Positions 34,509-46,521 of a DNA stretch of 64,000 nucleotides are shown piece by piece. The notes beneath the pieces are model-generated. The model saw only the letters and a list, made by a program, of their open reading frames with translations. It had not been told where the DNA came from and ran no database searches. The position numbers and the translations under genes are program-made. How positions within the stretch are numbered: position 1 is the first letter of the stretch; every line of letters starts with the position of its first letter. Where the stretch lies: assembly GCF_024323335.1 (NCBI RefSeq), contig NC_066580.1, positions 262,278,332-262,342,331 of the forward strand, read 5' to 3'. Origin of the DNA: Lathyrus oleraceus. Taxonomy: Eukaryota; Streptophyta; Magnoliopsida; Fabales; Fabaceae.

Positions 34509-36248
34509 TCCCAAGAAAAGCCACCAGAATCACCTACGCTCAGAGGAATCTCTTGAACTGTCATGCTCGCTAGACGAAGCCCATGCGTTTTGAAAAAAAA
34601 ACGAAAAAAACGAAAAAAAAACGAAAAAAAAAACGAAAAAAAAACGAAAAAAAAATGAAAAACGAAAAAAAAAATAAATAAAATAAAATATAACAGAAAA
34701 ATCTTGGACTTGGACCTCTCTCATTTGAGCCCACAAAGCCACGAAAATCAGGTTATAAATTCTAAAAAAAATTCAGTGGAAAAACCCTAGAGAGATTCTA
34801 ACTAATTCAGAGCAACCTCCAGAGACTGAAGGGAACTCATCTGCAAAGAACCAATTCCCTCTCATATAAACCCTAAGATTGTTCTGCAAAGCCAACAGTG
34901 CAATTCAATTTCAATCGATCCTTCCCAATCAGGTATGCCCTATTTCCACTACTTTATACTTTCAACCTGAAATTTCTGAATGTATGAGGTATTATGGGTG
35001 AATTTGGAAGAGTGGGTATCGTTAGGTTTTGCATGTGGGCACATGTTTTAGTATGTATGTCATGCCTTGATGTGTGGATCCTTGCCCCCTGACTTTGAAT
35101 TTTGATACCCTTTTGATGCATGTGTTTGACAAGAGGTTTAGGCCTCCTACACATGTGTTCTTTTTGTGAGCTCTTTTTGTAAATTTTAATGACATGATTC
35201 ATGTGGTTACATTTTGATTTGGGGCAACTCTTGATTGCACCCCATCTTGTCACTCTAACCTGTTTGTTGAGTTTTTTGTGAGGGCTCACATGACTCCTAA
35301 AAGGATAGCTTGCTTGACATTCCACTTTATTTTTGGGATACCATTTGGAGATTTATTCCGATTACCTGTATTGACTTGCTTTCTTTGATGGTGCCAGCTC
35401 GAGAGATCACTGGGTTTCTTATTTCTTTAGCTGTTATTACTTCGGATCTTTATCCGTGTGGTAGATCTCTTGATCCTGTATCTTTCCCGCATTTTACCGC
35501 TTTCTTAGCTGGAAGACCTCAATAAGAGGCAATGTTTTCTTTTGTTTGTTTACTTTTGTGCCCAAAGACCTCCAAGAAGAGGCATCAGTGCTAAAGACCT
35601 CCCTGAAGAGGCAATTGACGGATAAAAGGGATTAGTAATCAATCCCCCGTTATTCAGTGTGTCGTTCTTTATGCTCGCACTACGTGTCGAAACTTCAGAC
35701 CAAAAGCCCAAGATCTTTTGTCCGGTCAGTCAGTGGAGAGGGTTCCACCTTTCTGAATCCCCACTTTTTGTCATGAGCTCACCCTGTCCAGGGTTAAGAG
35801 CTATGAGGTCTTATCCTCATTACCCTTTTGATCTGCTCCCCCTGACGTTCAATGTCAGTGGTTAAGAGCCCATTTGATTACCTATTCCATGGCTTATTTG
35901 TCGAGGTTGATATGACCCCTCTTGACTAAAGCCCTAACCATGTATGTTTAAACCCCCTTTTTGGCATTTTACTTTATGCATGTTTGTTTTGTATGGTGTG
36001 ATCGTCTCCCCATAGGATTGCTAGGCTTCGTATAGTCTCTCGTTTGCATGTCAATTAAGGTAGCACTGTTCCTTCGTCTAGGACTTCCTTTTTTGCATGA
36101 GCATTCCTAAAACCCAAACAAACTCATTGATTTTTCTTCTCCTAAGAACACGTTAACTCCTTCTACTACAGGCGAGTAAGTCTCCAAAGGTCGAGCATCC
36201 GGTAGATTGCATAGTAACGTCGTTCATCTAAAAAACACAACCCTTAAC

Positions 36249-36419
36249 CCGTAGTTAGCCGAACTACGGTTTGCTCTGATTCTCATTCCAGATGAGATAC
36301 GTAGGCATAAGACGCGATGTCTTAGCGAGCACACTCCTCTTTAACCCATAGGTAGCCGAGCTACGAAGACTCTGATTCTCATATTCAGATGAGATACGTA
36401 TGCAGTGGATGCGACATCC
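36249..36419 (+). other. Two tandem copies of the LTR hairpin module
   Basis: Copy A: CCGTAGTT/AACTACGG (36249-36269), TCTCAT/ATGAGA (36281-36297), linker TACGTAGGCA, TAAGAC/GTCTTA (36308-36324). Copy B: GTAGC/GCTAC (36352-36364), TCTCAT/ATGAGA with loop ATTCAG (36377-36394), linker TACGTATGCA, GGATG/CATCC (36407-36419). Confidence 0.75.
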
Positions 36420-36734
36420 GTGCGAGTCATTTTCTTTTGACCCTTCTTTTAGTAGATAGTACATTAGATAAACCCACGCCCTTTAGACAAGAACAACAAG
36501 AGTGGATCCCATAGAGTACTACGGATGCGTAGGGGTGCTAATACCTTCCCTTCGCATAATCGACTCCCGAACCCAAGATTTGGTTGCGAGACCTTGTCTT
36601 TTCCTTTCCCTTTTCCAGGTTTACTTCGAGCGTTTCCTTTCCCTCCTTTGGGATAAATAACACACGGTGGCGACTCTTCTGTCATTTCTTTCTCGCCGGT
36701 TGTTTTTTCGCATCTCCTTTTTCAGGTTACGACA

Positions 36735-37481
36735 CCGTCATATTAACCATAAGCCAAACACTTCTTACCCTCGCTCGGCATGACTGTTGTAGTGTAAAAT
36801 TCGTGCAGAAAGATAAGTTTGGGGTGGTGATCCTTAGAAGAAATTTTGAAAAAAGGCAAGTGCAACAAAAAGAAAAGAAAAAGTGTGTAGAAACATCCGC
36901 TTCTACCGAAAAAAAAAGAGAAAAGAAAAGAAATGAAGTATAAGCACTTGCCTAAGTCAAAGACTCATGCATTAATGTGATACTCAAAAGAATTTTTTTT
37001 TGAGTGAAAAAGAGTCAAGTTGGACAACACCCCATAAAATAATTTGTGCACAAAGAAAAACAACAACATGAATGTCGAGTTCTAAATCTTTGTCATCCAT
37101 TTTCTTGTCTACCCCCACCGTACCTAAGCCCCGTTACAACCCGGAAGACCTCTAAAAGTGTGTGAATTTGGTTTGTGTAGTTAACATAGAATCTATTCAA
37201 AAATTAAGAGTTGATATTGCATACCTTGATATCATGAGTGCTAAACACTTTAACCCTGAGAGATTTGGTGAGTAGTGTGAAGAAGTTTGCAGGTGAAGGA
37301 ACACTCTGATATGATAATGCAGTGGATAGTTCTAATGGGTGAACCAGAAGCTTAATCGGGAAGGAGGAAGATAAGTTGCGAATAGCATCAACTGTGTTGT
37401 GGAAAGAAGAAAATCCATGGTTGACCTCTGTGTTGTCTCTTACATCACTTGAGGACAAGCAATGAGATAAGTTTAGGGTTG
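36735..37481 (+). mobile_element. 3' internal end of an Athila-like Ty3/gypsy element
   Basis: Non-coding remnant containing 'GATAAGTTTGGGGTGGTGAT' (about 36810) and, next to the LTR, 'GAGGACAAGCAATGAGATAA' and GTTTAGGGTTG, the wording typical of the 3' end of Athila elements before their polypurine tract. The start at 36735 is only the end of the preceding LTR; the true junction is uncertain. Confidence 0.6.
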
Positions 37482-38906
37482 TGATCGGTCACCATTTGCA
37501 CTTAGTTTTCATCATCCATCCATCATGAATCTTCAAGAATCGGTAACATTTTCTTCTTTATTTTAGTTAATTTCTTAAGTTTATCGCATTTTATAAATTT
37601 CTGCTTGTTTTATGTTGCATTAGTAGTTCATCTCTTTTTGTCGCATTTTATGCGTTTCCGTGTAGTACTGTTTGGTTTCCAGGTTTAACAATAAACCCGA
37701 AAGATGCGTACTGGAAGAATGGAAATCAAGGACATCATGCAAAGCGAGAAAAGGCAAAAACGTGGGGCTGACGCGGGTGCCCGTGTCAGCTGACACGGCC
37801 CGTGCCAGCATGTGCAGAAGAGAGATGTTGGAATCCAGAAACCAGGGGGCTGACACGGGTGCCCGTGTCAGCAAGGGTTGAGGATTTGAGATTGACAGAG
37901 AGCCAACACGGGCGCCCGTGTCACCTGACACGGCCCTTGTTGGCCAATTTTCCCCGTTTGCTGATTTTTAGTGTTTTGATCCATGTGTACGTCCGGAGGG
38001 CAGTCTGGGTATTTCACGATATTTTTAGTTGAGTGGAAACTATTTAGTCTGCATTTTGGTAAAGAGAGAGGCACTTTTTGGATCGTAGAAGAAAAAGATA
38101 GAAAGGAGAAGCGAGCTTGCAACGTGTTTAGAGGAGAAGAGATCTTAAAGATCGGAAGATATTGAAGATCAACCTTAATCAACAACAAATTTTAATGTCT
38201 CTATTTTGTAATTTACTTTCTTTGAATATTATGAGAAGCTAAACTCCCCAATGCTAGGGGGGTGTCCATGAATTGCTACTGTACGAACACTTTTTCTATG
38301 TTTTTACGATCATCGACATTTTCTTTATTCAAAGTATTATACAATGTTTTTAATGCTTTATTTTATCGGACAAATGGAATTTTGATCTCTGGTTAAGGGT
38401 TAGGTCGGACAAACCACCTTATCGCTTGTTGTATATTAATACTTCAGTTTAATCACTTAGGAATAAGGATCAAACCATAGTAGCAGTTAATTCTTGATCA
38501 ATTGCATATTTTGTAACGTCAATTTGAATAACTAAGGAATTAGGATTGAAATTGACTGTTAATGGTTTTCGGCTAAGGAGTTAGAGAAAAAAATTCTTGA
38601 GAATTGGTTTTGAATAATTACAACTAGATGTTATATGATATGGAAGTAGTGTAGTACAAAGCAATTCACACATCTTGCCTTAGCATGCATTCTCAAATCA
38701 GTTAACAGATTTTTTATACGCTTTATATAATTTCTTTCTCATTCTTATTATTTTGAAAACAATCATCAAACCCCTACGATCTTTTGTTCAATGGAATTAT
38801 TGTAAAGATTTGTACTTACTACGCAGTCCTCGAGATCGATACTCGGGATAACTCCCATTTTATTACTACATTGGTGCAAATAGTACACTTGCTATTTTAC
38901 CGATCA
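37482..38906 (+). repeat. Athila-like LTR (about 1.4 kb)
   Basis: Begins TGATCGGTCACC and ends TTTTACCGATCA, so the termini form a perfect 8-bp inverted repeat. It holds several 'GACACGGGTGCCCGTGTCAG' palindromes (37768-37942), 'CCCCAATGCTAGGGGGG' (38246-38263) and 'CGCAGTCCTCGAGATCGATA' (38822-38841), all usual in legume Athila (Cyclops-type) LTRs. No second LTR is seen. Confidence 0.75.
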
Positions 38907-39640
38907 CGTATATATTTAAAAAATGTCAAATTTTACTGTCTAAAGGGTGATTACGGAAGTATATTTCCGTAACATTTACGAAGATGTATCTCCAGACTAA
39001 ATTGTGGAAAAATGAGGGTGTGCCTCACTTACGAAGGGATGTGGTGCTAAATCATCTGGTCCACATTTCTCACTACCAAATATCTTAAAATTGAGACATC
39101 TGGTCCACATGCTTCCTCATCGTCTGTCTTTATGTCAAGTCATCTAATATGTATTTTTTCCCAAAAATTGTCTATAATTATGTTATTTTTTTGACCAGCG
39201 GTGCGTAATAGAGAACACGATAAAAGGATTATTTAGCATGGACATAACAGAAGAGAAGACTTTTGCACATAACAAGCAATGGGTGCACTGCCAGATTAAC
39301 AAGGTGCACTGTAAGATTAACAAGGTGCACATGAGCAGCAACATCATTTTTCAAGAGGGCCGTATATGACATGTCTCTTATAGTATTATACAAACATCAT
39401 GTAGCTCGCGAATAATGGCACAAAGATATAAATGATTCTTTTTTATTAAATTAAATATTCTTCAATAATTATTTATATATTATAATGTATAATTTAAATT
39501 ATTTTCAGAATTGAGGTGTGAAGATGGAATTAAATATTGCAGCACATGGAAGTATGGTGTAAGAATGGGTTCTCGTGTATCTCCCTTATATGATTTAAGG
39601 TTGGTTGGATAACTCTAGTATATCTTCACTCCAAAGAGTC
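38907..39640. other. Intergenic stretch with a short tandem repeat
   Basis: AT-rich, no gene. Two and a half copies of a 21-bp unit, GTGCACTGNNAGATTAACAAG, lie at 39283-39335. A duplicated 'CATCTGGTCCACAT' occurs near 39053 and 39099. Confidence 0.55.
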
Positions 39641-40760
39641 AGTTTGAAGAAAGTTGATCCTAATCCTATATCATCATTTATGGAGAGGTGGCATCTGGAG
39701 ACATAATCATTTCATATGTCATTTGGTGAAATGACGATTACTCTGGAAGATATTTCAAGTTTACTTCACCTTCCGATTAGGGGTGATTTTTATAATACTT
39801 CACTAGATATCAATGAATAAGGTCCTATTGCTCTTTCTATTGATTTATTGAGGGTGACTATAGAGGAGGTCGCATTAGAGACCCATACTTGTAGGGGTCT
39901 ACAATACATGCTAGATTGACTGCATAGTCTATTTGAAAGACATCGAGGTCTTAGTCAATTTGACTATGCTGCTAGAGCTTATATGTTGGTGATGACCGGT
40001 GCATTCTTTTTGTAGACAAAAATTTTACTCTCGTAAAGGAAAATATCTACCACTAATTAGGAACTTGTCAACATGTGGAAGATATAGTTGGGGCGCAACA
40101 ATATTTGTCACCATGTATAGGTTTTTAGGAGATAAATCTATGTTTATGCATAAGCAACTCGACAAATACACCACTATAATAAGGTATTTATTTAAATGTT
40201 TTTATTTACTTAGTTATTAAATATTGATTTTATTAATTTTGAAATAATGTTGAGTTCACACATATTTTTGACAATTGGTAAGAAAGGAGAAACTCGGATT
40301 TTAAGTAGCACTGTTGGACTTCCTTGAGTTATGAGATGAATATATAAGAAAGGTAAATTGAATGTTGATATACTCATGAGTGTCTTGGATGAGTTAAAAC
40401 CTCATGATTTCATATGGAGCCCATTTGAGACCCATAAACAGGTTAAGCCATTTGATAATATATGTCTGTATAAGGATTTTCTTTGATGGTGTGACATGAT
40501 TTTTCCATACTTACTTAACATGTGTATATGTCACTTTGGTTTTAAACAATGTATACTACTTCCACCTCTAGATTATAACACACACAATATTAATGTTTAG
40601 TGGATCAGTTACCATTCCAACGTTCATAAGGTGGTTGGTCAGGCAGTTGTGACTAACACTCCATATGAGGTTGATTATGGATACATGGAATGGTATTAAG
40701 GAGTATCACGTTCTCGATTAATATGAATCCTCAATATGCACAAATATAATTGCATGTTTC
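39641..40760 (+). pseudogene. Plant mobile domain (MAIN-like) pseudogene
   Basis: The conceptual translation in shifting frames gives 'FMERWHLET', 'FHMSFGEMTITLEDISSLLH', 'LPIRGDFYNT', 'TCRGLQYMLD', 'DYAARAYMLVMTGAFFL', 'KQLDKYTTIIRYLFKCF', 'FGFKQCILLPPLDY' and 'DYGYMEWY'. This is the signature of the plant mobile domain shared by MAIN-like proteins and some transposons. Many stops and frame changes (for example near 39818, 39917, 40013, 40484) show it is dead. It may be a transposon passenger or a host relic. Confidence 0.75.
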
Positions 40761-41090
40761 TAACTATGATGCATGATCATTAAATTTGAGGTCATTAGGG
40801 ATTGCATGCTCACATTAATGCCATATCCAACAAATAAATGCTGATGAGGATGACCCTGAGTTTAGATGATTATTTGCACCATTACACTTAAATTAGGTAA
40901 GACCATTAGATTAGTTGAATATGCATTATTATTTTTCAGAATATAATATGCATAATATAACGTCAAAAACATATAGCTTAATATAACATTAATAACATTT
41001 GTTTAAGTTGATAGAGGATGCAAATTATGTTTACTGAAGTAGAAAAAGAGATGTCTCAGATGTTGTAAGATATATTTTTTGGGCCCACCC

Positions 41091-42257
41091 TGTCGTATCG
41101 CGAAAAATACCCGAGCGCATCACACGCTCGAAATATAAAAAAGTTGCCATTGAATTTTATTTATTTTAAGAGAAAGGGAAAATATCAATAAAACCAAAAG
41201 GGAAGAGAAAATGGTAAGGAAGTCGGTTATGCAAGGAGAAGGTATTAACATCCCTCACATCCCTTGTACTCAACGAGAACTGTTTTGATTGGTTTTTGCA
41301 TATATGGATGTTACTATCTAGAGGTTACTTGCATTTGGTTTTAGTTAAGGGAAAAAAATAAGTTTTTAATTAATGTGCTCGCCAATATTTTGAAATCTTG
41401 TGTCGACGTATTCTCATGGTGTAATGAGAAGATCAGAGTTTCGTAGTTCTTGAGAATAGAAAATGAGTATTTGTTGGTTGATTTTAGGGGATGATGTTAT
41501 AATCGTATCCTAGAAGTGTTTGCCATTAGCTGTTCGATCCTGGTTCGGATGCACTACGCTGTTAGTCTGATTGCTAAAGAATGGATTATAACAATTATTT
41601 TATGAAAAGGAATTGCTGTTTAGACAAAGAATTATAAAGGTTGGTGTCTAAACCAAGAACATAAATGTAAAAGTGGTGTCTAAATCAATGACAAGAAATT
41701 AAAAGTGGTGTGAAAATCATTGTAAAGGATGGTGATTAATCCAAAGAGAGGTGTTTTAACCAAGAGATGATGATTAACCTAAAGAGAGGTGTTTTAACCA
41801 AGAGATATTGATTAACCCAAAGATATGAGTTTTAACTAAGAGATGTTGATTAATCCAAAGATAGGTGTTTTAACCAAAAGATGATGATTAACGCAAAGAG
41901 AGGTTGAGAGAGAAAGATTATAAAGTGTCTTTGATGTTGGTTGTGATTGATTTTAGTTTGAAGACAAAAGTTTAAAATTGTCTTGATTTAAATTGCACTA
42001 AAGTCTATGAATGAAGGTGAATACTTTGAACATCTGGGTCATGCGTCCTGTATCTAAATATATTCAGAATAAGGATATGAATTCCCCATATCATTCTTGT
42101 TCAATTCTTAAGGTTCGTGGCATACAATTTGCATCGTATTATTTAAGTGTTTTATGGTTTACACTTGATGTTGGATCAAGTTTATTTGCAAAAATGGTTT
42201 TAGTCTTAAATGGACAAAGAGAGATATATGATTGAAAGAATAAAATATGATACTAAA
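41091..42257 (-). repeat. Degenerate Ogre-related LTR fragment
   Basis: Begins on the plus strand with TGTCGTATCGCG, the inverse of an LTR end. It keeps 'GTTGCCATTGAATTTTATTT' in the place of the GCCACCG...TTTTATTTATCC text of the other LTRs, plus 'CGTAGTTCTTGAG' and a TTCTCAT/ATGAGAA hairpin (41411-41430) beside a TCGACGTA linker. A 35-45 bp tandem repeat ('GGTGTTTTAACCAAGAGATG', 'ATGATTAACC') fills 41640-41900. It is cut by the next LTR at about 42258. Confidence 0.6.
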
Positions 42258-44290
42258 TGTTGCATTACGCGAAAAACCGGCGGGAAGAGAAAACAACAGA
42301 GCCGCCACCGTGTGTTATTTATCCCAAAAGAGGGAAAGGAAACGCTCGAAGTAAACCTAGAAAGAACATGGTCTCGCGACCAAAGAGAATGGGATCAGGA
42401 GTCGGTTATGCGAAGGGAAGGTATTAGCACCCCTGCGCATCCGTCGTACTCGACGGGATCCACGCACAATAGGAAGGAATATGGTTGCTAAAACACTGCT
42501 CACACACACACACGGGCTGAAAGAGACACAAGAAAACAAACAAGACTGACTCGGCAGGATATCGCATCCTGGGCCTACTTAGTCTATCAAACATAGACAT
42601 CAGAATCGAAGTAGTTCGGACTGGGGGAAAACGTGCTCGCTAGGATGTCGCATCCTATGCATACGTATCTTCTTGGACTAAGAAGAATCAGAGCATCCGT
42701 AGCTCGGCTCACACGCGCAAACAAAACAGACACAGGCAAACGTGGAATCCGAATGCCAATCGCTGGACTTACATCAGATTCCAAACCAAACACACCCACA
42801 CTGGAAACCAGATGCCACCTGATGGACTTATACCGGACTCCAAGCACACAACAAACAATAGGATATGGAATGCCAATCGCTGGGCTTACATCCATCTCCT
42901 AACACCAACACAGGAAGAAGAAGGGTCTCGGTTGCAACTAGGGCAAGAGAAAGGGAAGGTCTCAATCGCAACGAGGACGAGAGAAAAGAATTAGTCTTAG
43001 TCGTTAGTCAAACTCGACAAGACATCACATCTCGTCCCTACGTATCTCATCTGGACATGAGAATCAGAGTTGCCGTAGTTCGGCTAAACTATCCTTGTTG
43101 GTTTGTATTTTTTAAGTGGACAACGTCACTACGCAATCTACCGGATGCTCGACCTTTGGAGACTTACTCACCTGTAGTAGAAGGAGTTGACGTATCCTTA
43201 AGAGGGGATAATGTTTGTTTGTGTTTTAGGAAAGCTCAAGCAAGAAAGGAAGTCCTATACGAAGGAACCGTGCTACCTTAATTGACATGCAAATGAGACT
43301 ACGCGGAGTCTAGCAAACCTAGGGGATACAATCACAACACACAAACACATACAGCATGAAGTAAACACACCAACAAGGGGCTCAAACATCAAGGCTAGGC
43401 TTTAGTCGAGGGGTCATGTCAACCTCGACAAACAAGCCTCTGTATCAAGGTGAGGTTAGCTCTTAACCCTAACATTGAGAGTTAGGGTGAAGCTGATGAA
43501 AGGTGAGTGAAGATGAGACTTCACAGCTCTTATCCCTGGCCTGGGAGAGCTTTCAGACAAATGAAGTGTGGGTTCAGAAAGTGGGAACCCTTCTACACTT
43601 ATGACACTGACTCAACTGTACAACTATACAAGGATCTTGGGTTAATGTCCACAATGCATCAACAGTAGTTGTGTGAGCAAAGGGACGACTCAACAGAATA
43701 GCAAGAGATGGATTGCACATCTCTTGTGTCTGCCAATTGCCTTATCAAAGGTCTTTACCTGCTTTGGGGACAAAAATAAACAAGCACAAGCATTGCCTCT
43801 TAAGGAGGACTTCAGACAGGTGCCTGGCCAAGTAACAGGCCAGGTCTTCCAGACTACATGGAGAAGAGATCATTATACCTCAATGCTCAAGCTAGCAAGC
43901 AAAGCAAACACAAGTTCACAAGTGAACTATAGCAACTAAGGTACCTGAAATCAATCCAATATAATCAGTACTCAGCTCAAACAATAAGCAAACAGACAAT
44001 TACAAGTCCACAACACAAACAGATAACAAGTATCAATGCACAAAGGTGCAAGCCACAAGGCTTAAGCATAAGTCCCAATGCCTACAAAACAAACTCAAGG
44101 TTAGTCATAAAAAATCAATAAACCAACTCCAATTGAGTGCACATCATCAAGCATAAGCAATTGTGCTCTTTGACCTGAAACAAAGCTCAAATATGAGAGC
44201 ACAAACCACTAGTACAAGACTAGGGTCAAAATAGGAGCAAAAAGTCAAAACAGAACATGAAACTTATCAAAAATCAAGATCAAGGAAACT
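42258..44290 (-). repeat. Partial Ogre-related LTR, minus strand
   Basis: The terminus near 42258 (TGTTGCATTACG) is followed by 'GAGCCGCCACCGTGTGTTAT', the inverse of 'ATAACACACGGTGGCGACTC' near the end of the older Ogre's LTR. 43130-43170 matches 36170-36215 in inverse. 43440-43900 resembles 4205-4620 of the younger LTR. It includes three hairpin modules (42555-42598, 42641-42686, 43016-43084) and a three-unit repeat like the LTR tandem array (42745-42900). The LTR 5' end is missing; the junction with the copia fragment is near 44290, where a 27-bp unit is duplicated (44259-44312). Confidence 0.7.
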
Positions 44291-44292
44291 TA

Positions 44293-45660
44293 TCAAAAAT
44301 CATAATCAAAAGTGTTCAAGAGTCCATCTTTATGGTGTTTGGAAATACGTTTCTCATTTATGTGGCCTAATTGACAATGCCAAAGGTAAGTTGGATTTAA
44401 CTCATTGGGTTTCATCCTTTTAGTATTAATGTTATAAATAGGCATTTCAAGATCAAGGACATATAATCCATTGTTCATTTGTGCATTAACATAGAATATA
44501 TCATTCAAATAAATGGAGTAACAATTGTTCTTTATTATGAATGAAAAACCAAACTTGTCCAAACAAGAAACGAAAATAATCTTCCTGCTAATTGCAGATA
44601 CATAATAACAGTTCTCTAACTGAATTATTAAACCACTAGGTAAAGTCAATACATAAGTTCCTACGGCTAAAGCAACAACTTTTGCTCCATTGCCAACTCG
44701 TAGGTCAACTTCACATTTTGCCAAATCTCTACTCCTTTTTAGCCCATGCATATTGGTGCAAATGTGATAACCGCACCCAATATCTAATACCTATGATGCA
44801 GAAGTAGATAGATTAATTTCAATAACAAAAAAACCTGAAGTTGAAGTCTCACTCCATTCTTCTTATCTTCTAGGTACTTTGGGCAATTTCTCTTCCAGTG
44901 TCCGGTCTTACCGCAATGTAAGCAAGTGTCATCCTTTGTTATGCCTCCACTAGGATTTAAAGCAAGAGTAATGGGTTTGAGTTTGGCAATTTCCTAGCCT
45001 TTCCCTTTACCACCCTGTTTGGTGGGCCTTTTGTTCTGTTTCTTTCCATTTCCGATCATCAAAATGGACTTCCCTTTTGACTTCAGATTCTGCTCAACAG
45101 TTCTTAACATGCCTAGCAATTCCAGAAGAGTTTTGTCCATATCATTCATGTTGAAATTAAGGACAAATTGACTGAAGCTCTTTGGAAACGATTGCAGGAT
45201 CAAATCAGTCGCAAGTTCCTTTCAGAGGGGAAAACCCAACCTCTCAAGGTTCTCCATATACCCAATTATCTTGAGCACATGGGGACCTACAGGGGCTCCC
45301 TTATCTAACTTTCCTTTAAAAAAGTGCTTTTGAAACTTTAAACCTTTCATGCCTTGCTTGCTCTTGGTAGAGCATCTTCAGGTGTCCGATCATATCGAAT
45401 GCTGTCATGTTCTCATGTTGCTTTTGCAACTCCGAGTTTATGGTAGCTAGCATGAGGCAAGCAGATTCATTGGCATCATCGACATGCTTCTTATAAGCAA
45501 CTCTTTCTGCCTTAGGTACAAAACTAGGAGGTTCCTCTTCAAAAACAGGTTTCTCCAAGACATACAACTTTTTTTCAAGCTTGAGGATAATCCTCAGATT
45601 TCGGTGCCAATCCAGAAAATTTGTCCCAGACAATTTTTCCTTATCAAGGATTGATTGTAA
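44293..45660 (-). pseudogene. 5' part of a Ty1/copia polyprotein (gag, protease, pre-integrase)
   Basis: Reading 'LSGTNFLDWHRNLRIILKLE' (gag UBN2 type), then 'NMNDMDKTLLELLGML', a CCHC knuckle 'CLHCGKTGHWKRNC' (near 44920), a damaged protease 'LDIGCGYHIC', and a pre-integrase segment with 'PTYLWHCQLGHINEKRISK'. Frame changes near 45200-45320 and 44760-44830 and the loss of everything after the pre-integrase show a truncated fossil. It belongs to a different copia family from the element at 55120-59700. Confidence 0.8.
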
Positions 45661-46521
45661 ATGTTGTTAGAGGTGTTTTTTGTCATGGTAATCTACATGA
45701 AAAATATGAAAATATAAGTATCATTAAAATAACATATTTAATTAGGCCTTTAATTAAATATGCTCCCACTATTTTACTCAAAACAAATGAGCCTCACCAT
45801 TTGATTCAGAAAATTTCGTTGAAATATTTTCTAGTGGGTCGAGATCCACATTTCATTTTGTTTTAAATCCGCGTAGGCGAATTACACAAAACTAGGTTAT
45901 TTAGGTAGGAACTCCTTCCAATTGTATATAATACAACTCTCAAATATTTTAGCTGGGTGAATAACTCCGTATTCTAATCCATCATATGGATCATTTCCAA
46001 CTCTTGCTTCTAAACGTATATAATCTTATTATAATTTGTTTAGTTATGTTTGACCCGTTGTTTTAGCAATTGGATATTACAATCATCCCATCGCACTTTA
46101 CTAATATAGAACATGCACCTCGCGTAGGCGAAACCTACATTATTCGATACTAGTCTTGATGAGTGCTAAAACTTGAAAAGCATAAACTTAATATTTAATT
46201 TGAGGGAATTTGCAATTATTTTGATCTCACTGGCTTATTTATCACATAAATAGTCTCTCACATGCATCAACATACATTCACAAAATGAAACACTTATCGC
46301 CTCTAGCGCAATTGTTCTCCCAAGCCAATGAGAGAACCTAAACTAACATAATAATGATCTAAGCTTCTCCAAGCAAGATCTTCAAGGTTGTCCTCCTTTG
46401 ATATTATATTCTTCTCTTTCTTCATAACATTAAATTACATAAAAGAAACTCGTTTTACATACGAGGGAGCGAGATAAGAAAAGAAGTTACATTAAGAGAT
46501 TAAAAGAGAGGCACGACATGC
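45661..46521 (-). other. Probable 5' leader/LTR remnant of the copia fragment
   Basis: No ORF. CGCGTAGGCGAA-like text occurs twice (45869, 46118). An LTR boundary and PBS could not be identified. Confidence 0.35.

Larger units (their letters stand above)
1..36734 (+). mobile_element. Older Ogre-type Ty3/gypsy retrotransposon, 5' truncated by the window, split by a nested element
   Basis: The plus-strand pieces 1-2593 and 25733-36734 form one element once the minus-strand insertion 2594-25732 and one copy of its CATGG duplication are removed. The order is ORF1 (partial), gag, protease, RT / RNase H / second RNase H / integrase, a long repetitive 3' untranslated region, a polypurine tract and a 3' LTR. 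The extra 5' ORF, the second RNase H domain, the pol size and the long LTR fit the Ogre branch of the Tat lineage. The 5' LTR lies before the window. Every reading frame is damaged, so the copy cannot be autonomous. Confidence 0.9.
34215..36734 (+). repeat. 3' LTR of the older Ogre (about 2.5 kb)
   Basis: Starts TGTAATACCTAAAAATTTGC after the polypurine tract. The end at GTTACGACA is inferred from the TG...CA rule and from the end of related LTRs, where GGATAAATAA - GTGGCGACTC lies shortly before the terminus. The 5' partner is outside the window. It contains an A-rich ACG-punctuated stretch (34594-34690), a strong inverted repeat (34475-34508), TATA-like 'CATATAAACCC' near 34863, three CCTC/GAGG hairpins (35517-35612) and two tandem hairpin modules (36249-36419). 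The LTR differs in sequence and length from the younger Ogre, so it is a different subfamily. Confidence 0.75.
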
